DNA of 64,000 bases. It comes from Leptospira sanjuanensis (GTDB lineage: Bacteria; Spirochaetota; Leptospiria; Leptospirales; Leptospiraceae). The stretch is taken from positions 1,306,001-1,370,000 of the forward strand of contig NZ_JAIZBG010000001.1 of NCBI RefSeq assembly GCF_022267325.1, read 5' to 3'. Position numbers and translations under genes: made by a program. The notes beneath the pieces are model-generated. The model did no database searches. It was not told the origin of the DNA and was given only the letters and a program-made list of their open reading frames with translations. Shown here one piece after another: positions 18,304-27,637 of the stretch. Within the stretch, counting starts at the first letter, position 1; each line of letters opens with the position of its first letter.

Positions 18304-20706
18304 TCAAGGCGCGCAGTTTCCGTTGACTTCAAACGCTCCGATCGAATAACCGAAAGACCCGAGCGGAACGGGAAGAGGAGCGACGTCGTTCGTTCTCGTG
18401 TTTCCGAGCAAGTCCGATTGATACAGTTGCAGCACAGGAGGAGCGAAACCCGGATCGACTCCTCCGTAAACTGAATTGCAGGGGGAAGAGGAGCTGAGCC
18501 TAAAAACCTGAGTCGCGCTTGTGGGCGCAGCAAAGTTCGGATTGTGCGAAAAGTTCATTTGCAGATTGTTTGTCAACGGAAGAGAACAGGTGAAGAAATC
18601 GAGCATGACGCCCGGTTCCGGTCCGCAGAGTTTATACGGCGCTCCGTTCGAAGTGGCGAGTGTATTGCATCCGATGAAATTGTTACCCGAAACAGTAGAC
18701 GTAGCGCTTACGTTATTCGTATCGTAGTTCAGGCAGACGCTGGTCGTTGCACCCGGATTTGCGAGAACCTGATTGTTGATCACATTGATACGCAAATTCC
18801 CCGGAGAAGACTGTTGATGAATCCCGTAGGAGCGCGTGGTTCCGTTTCCCCCGTAAATCGTATTATTGATAAAGACGAAGTTCGGAGAATTGATGGATAA
18901 TGCCTGAACCGCCGCGCTCGACCTAACCGAAACGGGAGTCGCGGAGGTAATATGATGAGAATTGAATATGTTATTCACGATTCGCAACGATTGTGTCGTA
19001 TTGGTCGCTGTGTTGTTCACCATAATCCCCAGAGAAAAATCCAAACCGTCGTTGATGTTGACGTGTGAACCGCCGTTGATGTAGTTGTTGCTGATCACAC
19101 CTTGAGTTCCTTCCAGAATTCTCATACCGACCGAAATCGAATTGCCGCTTCCCCCGAGAATGTAATTTCCCGCTACGACGAGATTCGGACCGACGTTGTA
19201 AAGATACATCGCCGATTTCGTAATGAATAGACCGTATGCGGAAGTCACGTCCGTTGCGCCGAGGATCAAGTTTCCCGTGATGATCAAGGAAAAACCCGCG
19301 GTATTTAAATTGCTCAGCCAGATTCCGGTCCCCCATGCGTTGAACTGGTTGGTAATGATCGTAAAACCTTGGATCATCATGTTGGAAGTCATCGTAAATG
19401 AACCTCCCGCGATCGGAGTGCAGGTTCCGAAATCGGAACCTCCGCAACCTCCGGTTCCCACGTCGTCTCGAATGATCGTCGGATATGCGGTCGAATCTCT
19501 CGCTTGAAAGTCGTTTCTGAAACCGCCTAAAAGCTGGAGTTTATCCTTCAGGATAATTCTTTGGCCCATACCGAACATCGAATACGTTCCTTGCGAAACC
19601 AAAACGAAACAAGGGGTCGCGGTATTACACTGAGTGATCGCATATTGAATTTCGTTGCAAGCGTTCGCGATCGTGTCGCATGTTCCCGCAGCTAAACCGC
19701 CTACCTTGACGTATTTGATCTGACTCGTAACTCCGTAGCGGATCGGAGAAGTTATCTGGAAAGGACGATTGGTTCCGGATTCCGTGCAACCGGAAAGCTG
19801 AATGCACTGACCGAGCCCTCCCGGCCAACTCACGTTAGGCGTAATCGAAACCGTGTTCCCCGCATAACTAAGCGCAGTTATCGGATTGGCGAACGGTGCG
19901 AGATCGGAAGAGCAAGCTCCGGACAAAGGTGTCGGCGTCGGTGCGGTAAAGTTACAGCTCAGAGGAGTAACCGGTTTTGAAAACGTAAACTGGATCGTGT
20001 CGCCGACGTTAATCGCCGTTTGATTTACGGGGGAAGCGCCCGTCAAACTCAGGCAATTCACGTTGAGCGTCACAGGCGCGTTGTTGATCGTCCCGGCCGA
20101 GGGAGGAAGCGCTTCGATTACGCAATTGTGTTGGTTCGGACTGGAAAGAACTACAACCGAATAATTTCCCGTATCGGGAACTTGCGCCGAAAAAGCATAA
20201 TTCCCGTCCGAGCCTATGCTGAGAGTATCCACGTTTCCGTTTCGAATCGAAAGACTTCCCGTAGCGCCTGAAGCGATCCCGAAAACGTTCACGTTTACGT
20301 TGAAAAAACTCGTTCCGCAGTTAATCTCCACAAGATTTAAGCCGGGAGAAACGGTTCCTGTCGGATTCGTGATGACGCAGGTTTGATTGGGAGAAGTGTT
20401 CGGTTGCCTTTCGATCGAAACGGCGAAATTGGAGAATCGTTGCAGTTTTTTTGCGAACTCGAAATCTCCGTTGGACGAAATCGTAAGAGTTTCCGAATTC
20501 TGATTGGAAATTTGAAAAGAAGCTCCGCTTGCGAGTCCTTGAACTTGAACTTTCAAAGGGAGAGACGAATTGGAAATAAAGTAATTCGAAAATAAGGTCG
20601 CGTCAATGATGGATAAACCGCTTGGTTTAGGAACGCAGTTGGAAATCAAGAAAAGGCAGGAAAGAACTTGGAATCCTATTTGTGTGGATTTATAAAATTT
20701 ATGCAT
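18304..20706 (-). CDS. Large lipoprotein with Ig-like repeats and a parallel beta-helix
   Basis: A lipoprotein signal peptide (IGFQVLSCLFLISNC) puts the lipid-modified Cys at about residue 24. Residues 50-215 hold two tandem copies of an 80-90-residue domain (VQGLASGASFQISNQNSETL / VFGIASGATGSLSIRNGNVD, each ending in a Cys-containing NLVEINC / TLNVNC strand). An SbsA-type Ig-like domain follows (ASPVNQTAINVGDTIQFTFS). From about residue 330 the chain is Asn/Gly/Ile-rich with repeating turns such as MMIQGFTIITNQF, NLVVAGNYILGGSGN and GVISNNYINGG, typical of right-handed parallel beta-helices (pectate-lyase-like). Probably surface-exposed; possible roles are adhesion or sugar binding. Confidence 0.85.
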   Translation of the reverse strand: MHKFYKSTQIGFQVLSCLFLISNCVPKPSGLSIIDATLFSNYFISNSSLPLKVQVQGLASGASFQISNQNSETLTISSNGDFEFAKKLQRFSNFAVSIERQPNTSPNQTCVITNPTGTVSPGLNLVEINCGTSFFNVNVNVFGIASGATGSLSIRNGNVDTLSIGSDGNYAFSAQVPDTGNYSVVVLSSPNQHNCVIEALPPSAGTINNAPVTLNVNCLSLTGASPVNQTAINVGDTIQFTFSKPVTPLSCNFTAPTPTPLSGACSSDLAPFANPITALSYAGNTVSITPNVSWPGGLGQCIQLSGCTESGTNRPFQITSPIRYGVTSQIKYVKVGGLAAGTCDTIANACNEIQYAITQCNTATPCFVLVSQGTYSMFGMGQRIILKDKLQLLGGFRNDFQARDSTAYPTIIRDDVGTGGCGGSDFGTCTPIAGGSFTMTSNMMIQGFTIITNQFNAWGTGIWLSNLNTAGFSLIITGNLILGATDVTSAYGLFITKSAMYLYNVGPNLVVAGNYILGGSGNSISVGMRILEGTQGVISNNYINGGSHVNINDGLDFSLGIMVNNTATNTTQSLRIVNNIFNSHHITSATPVSVRSSAAVQALSINSPNFVFINNTIYGGNGTTRSYGIHQQSSPGNLRINVINNQVLANPGATTSVCLNYDTNNVSATSTVSGNNFIGCNTLATSNGAPYKLCGPEPGVMLDFFTCSLPLTNNLQMNFSHNPNFAAPTSATQVFRLSSSSPCNSVYGGVDPGFAPPVLQLYQSDLLGNTRTNDVAPLPVPLGSFGYSIGAFEVNGNCAP

Positions 20707-20799
20707 CTTTTTATAAATATAATTATTTAAAGAGGCAACAAATTGACTGTGCGTTTTTACTCGTTTTTTTAATTTTGCGTTTGAAAGTTATAAATAGAA

Positions 20800-20835
20800 A
20801 TTCCCGATTTCTCAGATATTCGAGAAATCGGGAAT
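20800..20835 (-). terminator. Likely terminator for the gene at 20904-22178
   Basis: ATTCCCGATTTCTC (20800-20813) and GAGAAATCGGGAAT (20822-20835) make a perfect 14-bp stem with an 8-base loop. On the minus strand it lies about 70 bp past the stop codon of the upstream gene and is followed by a T-rich run (TTTCTATTTATAACTTTC). It separates that gene from the 800-residue lipoprotein. Confidence 0.65.
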
Positions 20836-20903
20836 GAAAGAAAGAGGGAAGGTCCGTTTCTCCTTACTCATCGAAACCGATCGCCGAAGTATCAAAACTT
20901 GTT

Positions 20904-22178
20904 CTAAAGGCGCGGAGGTTCGAGTGAAACGATTTTTTGAAAGGGGGAATTTTCTCCGATTTTGAAGGTGAAAAAATTATTTCCGTGAGTGGCGAAAAGA
21001 TAATTTCCTATTTTCTGAACGCATTTTAAGGAATTCATAGGATAGGCGTTATTCAGTCGCGATGGGTCGAATTTTTCTTCCGAATCGGAACTTGCCGCTT
21101 CTTGATTCTTTGCGTTTTCCGCTGAACTTCTGTCATTCTCGGTTTCGTTGGAGTCCTTGAGCTCTTCCTCATCCGAGCCGCTTGAATCTTCATCTTTATC
21201 GTCGCTTTCGTAATCTTCCGCTTCATCCGAGTCTGAATCTGCATTATCCTCATCGTTTCCTTCGTCATAGTAATCTCGCTCAACGTCGTATTCCGGGTCG
21301 ATCCTTTTAGGATTGCTCGGAACTTCGATGTATTCCTTTGAATTACCATCCTCAAACTGTTGAAACAACGGTGCGATTGAATGATTGGAACGATTAAAGA
21401 GTGCATACGCATAATCGAATCCGAATAACACGTTTCCATCCGAAAGAGAAAGACAAACCTTCGGAGTTCGTTCGATACGGATCGGTTCTCCTATCGGTTG
21501 AAGACTGTCGTTCAATATAAGAATAGAAGAATATTCTTTTTTTCCTTTTTTCGTCTCTCCGAATAACGCCGCACCCGAAGAGATCGTAAATACGTCGGAC
21601 GGATTGAAATCCGGGAATTCCTTCCGAGAAAGGATCTCGACGTTTCCGTTTTGGACGGAAATCTCATAAAGAAACCGGTCATCGTGCAAACCGTTCGTCA
21701 TTAAAAAGTGATCGTGGAAGGGAACGAATTGTTTAGCGTATCCCTTTGCGATTTTTTGTTTTGCGGTCGGTTGGATTTCGTCGGGTTTGCGCAAGTCTAC
21801 GACTCCGACTCCGTCCCAGTTCATCGCAAGAAGAGCCTTATCGGATACGATCTGCACGTCGTAAAGTTCGTATCCGAGTAGAATGTATGAATCCAAACGT
21901 TTCGGATCGGAAACGTTTTCCAACGAGAATTTATGAACCGCTCTTCTGCTTTCCGTCGCATACAATACTTCGTCTTGAATGGCTAGGCTGCCGATCGCGC
22001 TTTCGAAAGTAAGCGATCGAACTAGATTCGGAGCCTCTGGATTTTCGAGACTAATGATATGAATTTCTCGGGCGCTTCCGTATAATTCGCAGACGAACGC
22101 ATGATTTTTATGAATTAAAAATCGGTTCGCGCAGGATAAGTTCAGTCGATTGATTAACGTTAAATGATTATTTGTCAT
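20904..22178 (-). CDS. Beta-propeller-like protein with acidic low-complexity insert
   Basis: The first 280 residues consist of repeating blade-like units of about 40-45 residues with LVIVD-type phrases (ANRFLIHKNHAFVCELYGSAREIHIISLENPEAP; VLYATESRRAVHKFSLENVSDPKRL; KALLAMNWDGVGVVDLRKPDE), as in LVIVD beta-propellers. A stretch at about residues 293-380 is almost all Asp, Glu and Ser (DEGNDEDNADSDSDEAEDYE and on), then one last blade (KCVQKIGNYLFATHGNNFFTFKIG) closes the chain. No signal peptide is present, so it is likely cytoplasmic. The ATG has a GAGAG site and lies 9 bp after the 1147-residue gene, so the two are cotranscribed. Function unknown. Confidence 0.75.
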   Translation of the reverse strand: MTNNHLTLINRLNLSCANRFLIHKNHAFVCELYGSAREIHIISLENPEAPNLVRSLTFESAIGSLAIQDEVLYATESRRAVHKFSLENVSDPKRLDSYILLGYELYDVQIVSDKALLAMNWDGVGVVDLRKPDEIQPTAKQKIAKGYAKQFVPFHDHFLMTNGLHDDRFLYEISVQNGNVEILSRKEFPDFNPSDVFTISSGAALFGETKKGKKEYSSILILNDSLQPIGEPIRIERTPKVCLSLSDGNVLFGFDYAYALFNRSNHSIAPLFQQFEDGNSKEYIEVPSNPKRIDPEYDVERDYYDEGNDEDNADSDSDEAEDYESDDKDEDSSGSDEEELKDSNETENDRSSAENAKNQEAASSDSEEKFDPSRLNNAYPMNSLKCVQKIGNYLFATHGNNFFTFKIGENSPFQKIVSLEPPRL

Positions 22179-22187
22179 GGATCGCTC

Positions 22188-25100
22188 TCAGTGGATGGAA
22201 TTTAAGAATTCTTGATATACGGAATGATCTTTTACGGATTCAAAATCCTTTTCCGCAAGAATCTTCGCCTTATTGTAGTTTTGCGGTCCGATTCGGTTCG
22301 CCTCTTTGAGATGAAACACGCATTTTTCCGGATCTTCCAACTTGGAATACAAGCAGGCCGCGTTGAAATGGGCGAGAGAATAATACTGTTTGAAGACGGT
22401 GGAATATTGTTCGTTCAAATCCCCTCCGAGAACCTTCTCCGCGAACGTATCGGTTTCGTCTTTTTGATAATCGAAACGACTCCAATCCATCGAAAATAGA
22501 TTCTCGGCCACCTCCTTAGCTTTTTCCAAGTTTCCGGTTTGAATATGAATCACGCTCAAGTTCGTCGCCGTGAGAACGTATTCCGGTTTTTTAGAATTCA
22601 TTTTCTTTAATATACTTTCCATCAGGAGCCCGAGTTCTGAAAGTTTACCCTCTTCCTGGAAAGCCCAGTGAACGGAAAGAAAAGAATTCAGGATCGTTTC
22701 GTGTTCCAGTTCCGCGACCGATTGAACGATCACCGAAGAATTTTGAAGTTCCTTGAATTTTACAAACAGACTTTTGCTGAGTTCGTTCGCGGAAATATCG
22801 CGGTATTTCTTGATAAAGAAAGCGAGGTTCTTTTGGAAGACCGGGTTTTCGAATAAACGTTCTTTTAGGTAAGGATTTTGATAGAATAATTTCAAGATCG
22901 GGAAAGAGGATTCCTGTGTTTCTTCCCAATCCAAGATCTGTAGAAGTTCTTCGGTGAAATTTGCTGCCTGATCGATCAGCTTGTGTGCGATGGAACGATT
23001 GAGCGAAGAATTTCCAGGTTTTAAAGATGCGACCAATTCTTCGACGCTAAGAGAATCGGTTTTCGAAACGACTTCGTATTTCTCGGTTTTGGATCGAAGC
23101 CAATCTTTATGCAAATCAATTACGATTTTGGAATATTCCTCCTTGAGGACTTTGGAAAACGGATCGTTTTCGAAAGAATCCAGCCTTCCTGAAAATTTTC
23201 CGTCCGTAAAAAAATCCTTTTCGAAATCGATTTTGACTTTTTCGTAAAATGCGTACAGTTTTCCCGCGGAAAGTATTTCCCATCGGTGCTCGGAAGCAAG
23301 CAGGTATAAAAAGAACGCTTTTGTAAATACGAAATCGTCCTTCCACAAAATCGGTAAAACGGATCTTAATTCTTCGATCGCTTTTGAAATTCCGTTTTTT
23401 CGCTCGATATGGGATACTTTCAAAAAATATAATAAAGAATTTTTCGGAAATTCTTCGATCGTCTTTTGGATATGTTCGAGCGAGTTCGGTTCGTCGTTCA
23501 GATAGGATTCGATCGCTTTTGCGGCGATTCCGCATCGCAGAGAAAACTGATGACTCGGTTCGAGCGATTCGATCGCATTCAATCTTTGAAGGAGTTCGGT
23601 CATTTCAGAAACGATTTTAAAAAACCGTTCCTTGTTTTTGCCGGCGGACTTTTTGATTCGTTCGCTATAAAAGAACGCAAAGCGTTGGAGGATCGGTCCG
23701 GCGTCTTTTAAGAGAGCCGTTAAAAGAAATTTGAAGATTCGATTTCGATCGGCTTCTTTTTCGATGTTTTCGTAATATAACGAAAAACCGGGATCGCTGT
23801 CGTAGAGTAGATTCTCCCATACGGACGCCTTCGCGAGGGAATCGATATCGGTTCGAATCGTTTCGGCAAATTGTTTCCAACGATTGGCCGGAGCTTGTTT
23901 GGACCATTTATGATAGAAATCCTCCATGTAGAATTCGTTTCTTTGGTGGAGCTGATGAATCAAAGGATGGATGTCTTCGCAACCGATTTTATACAAAACC
24001 GGAGCGATGTTTCGCGTAACGTCTTCGTTGAAACGTTCTTGATTGTACCGTTCCAGAACTTCGATCACCGCTGGGACGGAACGTTTTGCCTTTTGTCCGA
24101 GAGAATGGAGGCGGTCTTCGAATACGAAATCCCAGGCTTCTCCAAACCAAGGGAATTCTTCGGGTAAACAACGAACGAGTTCTGTCATTAAATCCAGATA
24201 CTCTTCCGGCGGATTTTTTTCGATCGGATGCCGTTCGGAAGGTTTCCAATCGTTTTCCTTTAGTCTGTATTCGATCTCGAAAGCGCGGATGCGAAATCCG
24301 GGATGGGGAGAATGTTTCATTCGATCGATCGCTTCCTTGAAATACGCTTCCGATTCTTTTTTGAATTCTTCGGGAATTTCAACGTAAGAACTGGTGATGA
24401 TATATGTGAAATCCTGAATGTAAGGGAGGGCTTGCTTGTAGTTGTCTTCCAGTGGAGCGGGAGGATTGAGAAAAACCTGTTTTTGAAATCGTTTTGCGGA
24501 TTCCAGATGTGATTGCGGATCTTTCCGGGCGAGTCTCCAAAAGAAGGAAGAGAACGCGGTCGGTCCGAACTTCATGGTTTTTTTCAGAACTGCTGCGAAC
24601 TCCCGATTCTTCGCATTCGCTTCCAATTGTTCGATTTCTTTTTTCTTTTCCTCATATTCGAGAAAGGAATTTTGAGAGGCTCGTTCCAGGAATTTTTTCC
24701 ACTGCGGTTCGCCGTGGGTCAAACGGAGCAGAGTCTGGAATTCGTTGGAATCGGATTTGTTCAAAAAATCCAAGGAAAACAAAAATTCTTCCAGAGGGGA
24801 AGGGGGTTCTTTCGCCTCTGAGGATTTTTCATGCAAGGATTGATGAGGATTGTCCGTTAGATCCTTCAGCCCGATCGGAGAACGAACCTCCAACAGAAAA
24901 CGGTCCTTTTTGTCTAAGTCGTAACAACCCTCCGCATTGATAAGAACGTAGAACGGGAAAGCCTTCGGAAATTTCGCAAAGCGTTCGTTTAATAAAAGTG
25001 TTTCTACGATTTTACGAATCATTTTAGAAAATAATAATAACTTAATGTGAATGTGAAGCTTCTTCCCCTTTAACTTTTCGCCGAGATAAGAAACATTATA

Positions 25101-25631
25101 TTTTCCCGATTTTAGATCATAGATGAAATCGTAGGATTCGGAAGATTCTTCCGGAGGATAGGAATCGGAGTCCCAGATCAGTTCGTGATTGAGTCCGAAG
25201 ATCGGCGAGATTTCATGGGTCTTTGTATCGAAGTGAATCGAATCCGCGACCGCATTGCAGAATTCGTAATCGCTCATCTTGAATAAAATTCCGTTGAACG
25301 GTTTGAATCGATGGGATTGGAGGGCCGCTTCCGTTAAACTTTCTTCCAGAATTTCGAGAATCCGATCGACCCTGTGCTGCAAGGGTTCGTCGAAGTGAAA
25401 CTGTTCGACCATTTCCTTGAAATGTCCCGACAAGGTTCCTCTTTTTTGCTCGTCGTCATCGTGAAGAAAATCCGTCGGTTCTCCTTTTCTTCCTTGGTTC
25501 GTTTTTTCTTGGAAGATCGTTTCGAGCAATTGCATCGCTCCGTCGAAATCGAAAGTATGAATTCGTCCGTAGAATTCGGAGTCATAGTTGCGGTCCGTTT
25601 CTTTTTGAAAGTCTTTCGGTTGGAAGATCAT
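22188..25631 (-). CDS. Very large helical-repeat protein, hypothetical
   Basis: This 1147-residue soluble protein has no signal peptide. Residues 1-260 form a mixed alpha/beta domain (GRIHTFDFDGAMQLLETIF; SDYEFCNAVADSIHFDTKTHEISPIFGLNHELIWDSDSY, 25153-25269 region) that I do not recognise. Residues 300-800 are long amphipathic helices like HEAT or TPR arrays. The C-terminus has clear TPR-like units (LVLTATNLSVIHIQTGNLEKAKEVAENLF; LAHFNAACLYSKLEDPEKCVFHLKEANRI). It leads a two-gene operon with the acidic propeller protein. A scaffold or an immunity/effector-type role is possible, but nothing in the sequence decides. Confidence 0.75.
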   Translation of the reverse strand: MIFQPKDFQKETDRNYDSEFYGRIHTFDFDGAMQLLETIFQEKTNQGRKGEPTDFLHDDDEQKRGTLSGHFKEMVEQFHFDEPLQHRVDRILEILEESLTEAALQSHRFKPFNGILFKMSDYEFCNAVADSIHFDTKTHEISPIFGLNHELIWDSDSYPPEESSESYDFIYDLKSGKYNVSYLGEKLKGKKLHIHIKLLLFSKMIRKIVETLLLNERFAKFPKAFPFYVLINAEGCYDLDKKDRFLLEVRSPIGLKDLTDNPHQSLHEKSSEAKEPPSPLEEFLFSLDFLNKSDSNEFQTLLRLTHGEPQWKKFLERASQNSFLEYEEKKKEIEQLEANAKNREFAAVLKKTMKFGPTAFSSFFWRLARKDPQSHLESAKRFQKQVFLNPPAPLEDNYKQALPYIQDFTYIITSSYVEIPEEFKKESEAYFKEAIDRMKHSPHPGFRIRAFEIEYRLKENDWKPSERHPIEKNPPEEYLDLMTELVRCLPEEFPWFGEAWDFVFEDRLHSLGQKAKRSVPAVIEVLERYNQERFNEDVTRNIAPVLYKIGCEDIHPLIHQLHQRNEFYMEDFYHKWSKQAPANRWKQFAETIRTDIDSLAKASVWENLLYDSDPGFSLYYENIEKEADRNRIFKFLLTALLKDAGPILQRFAFFYSERIKKSAGKNKERFFKIVSEMTELLQRLNAIESLEPSHQFSLRCGIAAKAIESYLNDEPNSLEHIQKTIEEFPKNSLLYFLKVSHIERKNGISKAIEELRSVLPILWKDDFVFTKAFFLYLLASEHRWEILSAGKLYAFYEKVKIDFEKDFFTDGKFSGRLDSFENDPFSKVLKEEYSKIVIDLHKDWLRSKTEKYEVVSKTDSLSVEELVASLKPGNSSLNRSIAHKLIDQAANFTEELLQILDWEETQESSFPILKLFYQNPYLKERLFENPVFQKNLAFFIKKYRDISANELSKSLFVKFKELQNSSVIVQSVAELEHETILNSFLSVHWAFQEEGKLSELGLLMESILKKMNSKKPEYVLTATNLSVIHIQTGNLEKAKEVAENLFSMDWSRFDYQKDETDTFAEKVLGGDLNEQYSTVFKQYYSLAHFNAACLYSKLEDPEKCVFHLKEANRIGPQNYNKAKILAEKDFESVKDHSVYQEFLNSIH

Positions 25632-25804
25632 GAGTCACCGTGTCGGGAGAATGTGTTGGATTCAATAACGGATATTCCGCCTTCTTTCGTAGCACTTTTT
25701 GTATGTGTCGTGTGCGAAATTAAAAATCGAGAAAAACGATTTGTTATTAAAATGCCGATTGAACTTTCAATTTACAACTCGACGTCTTTTGACGCCAAAA
25801 CTGA

Positions 25805-26710
25805 TCAAGGAATGATGACTTTTTTAAATAAGTAGCTGTCCTTGAATCCGCCCGAGCCATCCGAAACCTGATACGAACTGATTCCGATACAAGCGTTCTC
25901 GTTATATGTATCCGAATTTACACTGTGAAGTTCGGTTGTATAGGTTCCCGGAGCGACCGAAACGGGGGGTTCGCCTGCGCTGAATAACTCGATATAAGAG
26001 AACGGAAATGGTCCTGTTCCTCCGGAAGGAGTGGAAGATGTCAGGTCCATATATAGATATTCCTCTGCGTTAACCGTAGTTACACTTCCTCGAAACTCGA
26101 TCAGATTTCCGTTGGTCGTTACTTGAATACAATGTTCCGCACAATTCCCGATCGTAGTCGGTGCGGAGACGGCGTTGGCGCAAGGACCGGCCGGGGGAGT
26201 AGGCGCCGTGGAAAGAATGGACTTGGATGATTTCCCGAACGAATTCGAAGCCAGCACAAAGATCCGATAGGGTTGTGTCGTTTCCGGAGATAAAAACGTA
26301 AATTCATTCGGGAACATTGGGTCGGGATTGAGGCGTTCTTGAATATAGTTTTGTACCGTAGTTCCGTCCGCACTGAGCGCAATAATGTTCGGTCTTCCTA
26401 AGTATGCTTTTAGAGTCAAAGGTCCGGATGGAACATTTTGAAACGAAAAAGTAACTGTAACTCTTTGCCGATCGTCGCCACCCGCTCCGGTTACGTACGC
26501 AGTTTGAACAGCTAAGTCGTTTAAGATCGGCCTAAACGGAGATTCGGGCTGACTTGGATTTCCAGTATCATTTCCATTCACACCCGTTCCGATCTTGTTG
26601 GAACTACCACCGGCTAAGGAAATCAAAAGAGCGCTTAAGTCATCCGATCCGCCGGTCGGCTTGCAGAAGGAAGCTGATAGCAGAAAAATCAAGGCTGCGA
26701 CTTGTTTCAT
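25805..26710 (-). CDS. Lipoprotein, hypothetical
   Basis: I start at the ATG giving MKQVAALIFLLSASFCKPTGG, a compact signal peptide with lipobox SASFC and the lipid-bearing Cys at residue 16; the longer frame adds 21 residues with no use. The mature chain of about 285 residues has a Ser/Gly/Asn-rich linker (LAGGSSNKIGTGVNGNDTGN), then a beta-rich domain with YRIFVLASNSFGKSSKS and a Cys cluster (PCANAVSAPTTIGNCAEHCIQV). It is probably anchored to the inner or outer membrane. The 173 bp upstream of the 1147-residue gene separate it from that operon. No family recognised. Confidence 0.8.
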   Translation of the reverse strand: MKQVAALIFLLSASFCKPTGGSDDLSALLISLAGGSSNKIGTGVNGNDTGNPSQPESPFRPILNDLAVQTAYVTGAGGDDRQRVTVTFSFQNVPSGPLTLKAYLGRPNIIALSADGTTVQNYIQERLNPDPMFPNEFTFLSPETTQPYRIFVLASNSFGKSSKSILSTAPTPPAGPCANAVSAPTTIGNCAEHCIQVTTNGNLIEFRGSVTTVNAEEYLYMDLTSSTPSGGTGPFPFSYIELFSAGEPPVSVAPGTYTTELHSVNSDTYNENACIGISSYQVSDGSGGFKDSYLFKKVIIP

Positions 26711-27637
26711 TTTAAAAACGGATTTTCTTTTTTTATAAGGCAGTGGTGGACGGAACTCCGGTCCAAATTTCATAGATGCACCATTCTATTTTTGTAATTT
26801 ATAGTTTCATTGTATACTTGCGCGTTATGGGCCAAAAGTGATTTAGTGACGACCGCTTGTGCGAACGTTAGACCTCTATTGTAGATAGCAACGTGCTTGA
26901 AATTCTTTTTGTCAAATTTTATTCCAAACAAAAAGAGCAGGCTTGTAATATAGGAATCGTCTTATGGGTTAGATTATTTGAAAACTATAATGTAGTCATC
27001 TTATTGTAAGTTGATCGTCCTTTGGTCTCGCTCGCTGCTCACACATCCTGTTTCTTTCGAATTTTTTGCACATTGAAATCGACGGAGTTCGATCTTCGAA
27101 GATTCCTACCCGCTGCTTCCGATTCCGCTCTCAGTCTCCGCTTTTTCGAAACGGGTATGAACTCATAAACCAAGCGACATTCGATGATTTTCCCGATCGG
27201 GCATTTGGGTAGAGCGGACTTAGACGCAACGCATCTGATGAAACGAACGTAGTCGCGAATACAGCTAAACTGTCCGAATTTTGAGATCCGATATCGCCAC
27301 AGTCGAACGACGCTTCTCCGGCTTTTCTCGCAGGAATTTTGGGGAAACGAATCTCGGGATTCTTACGTCGGCGGACTACATATGTCTTGGAAACTGTGGG
27401 AACTCCCACGTTCACAGCGATAGAATGGAAAATTGCTTCCGAATTGTGGGAACTACCACAGTCACAACCGTCGGACGGAAAACAACTCTCGAACTGTGGG
27501 AACTCCCCGCAATTGCGAGAAATCTTTTTCCCCCGACCGGCTTTTTAGCACTTCAAAAAAGAGAGGAATTTTCTGACAGACCGGAAAATAAGAGTATTCT
27601 GACGCCAAATCGGCACTTGGAAAAAAGATCCGTTTTC
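26711..27637. other. Long gene-free divergent promoter region
   Basis: More than 900 bp separate the divergent lipoprotein and CBS/PAS/Fis genes. The left 300 bp are AT-rich (for example TATAATG near 26990) and the right part is GC-richer. Open frames here have no ribosome site or recognisable product. The frame that joins the regulator from 27281 passes through the repeat array and is not believable protein. The only clear structure is the triple repeat at 27395-27510. Confidence 0.6.
27395..27510. repeat. Array of three 16-bp palindromes at exact 50-bp spacing
   Basis: TGTGGGAACTCCCACG (27395-27410), TGTGGGAACTACCACA (27445-27460) and TGTGGGAACTCCCCGC (27495-27510) start exactly 50 bp apart. 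The first is a perfect inverted repeat GTGGGA-AC-TCCCAC. The 34-bp stretches between them are also related (both contain TCACA near the left and GGAAAA in the middle), so this is a diverged 50-bp tandem repeat, not a CRISPR. It ends 128 bp before the regulator gene. Confidence 0.8.

Noticed and set aside
27131..27415. A 94-residue minus-strand frame, possibly a transposase remnant
   Set aside because: No ribosome site, no recognisable transposase motif and overlap with the repeat array; I could not support it as a gene or pseudogene.
27395..27510. CRISPR array
   Set aside because: Regularly spaced 16-bp repeats look CRISPR-like, but there are only three, the repeats are imperfect, the 34-bp spacers are related to each other, and no cas gene is in the window.
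27281..27637. Extended N-terminus of the CBS/PAS/Fis protein
   Set aside because: The extra 119 residues run through the palindrome array, have no domain and no ribosome site; the ATG at 27638 gives a compact domain start.
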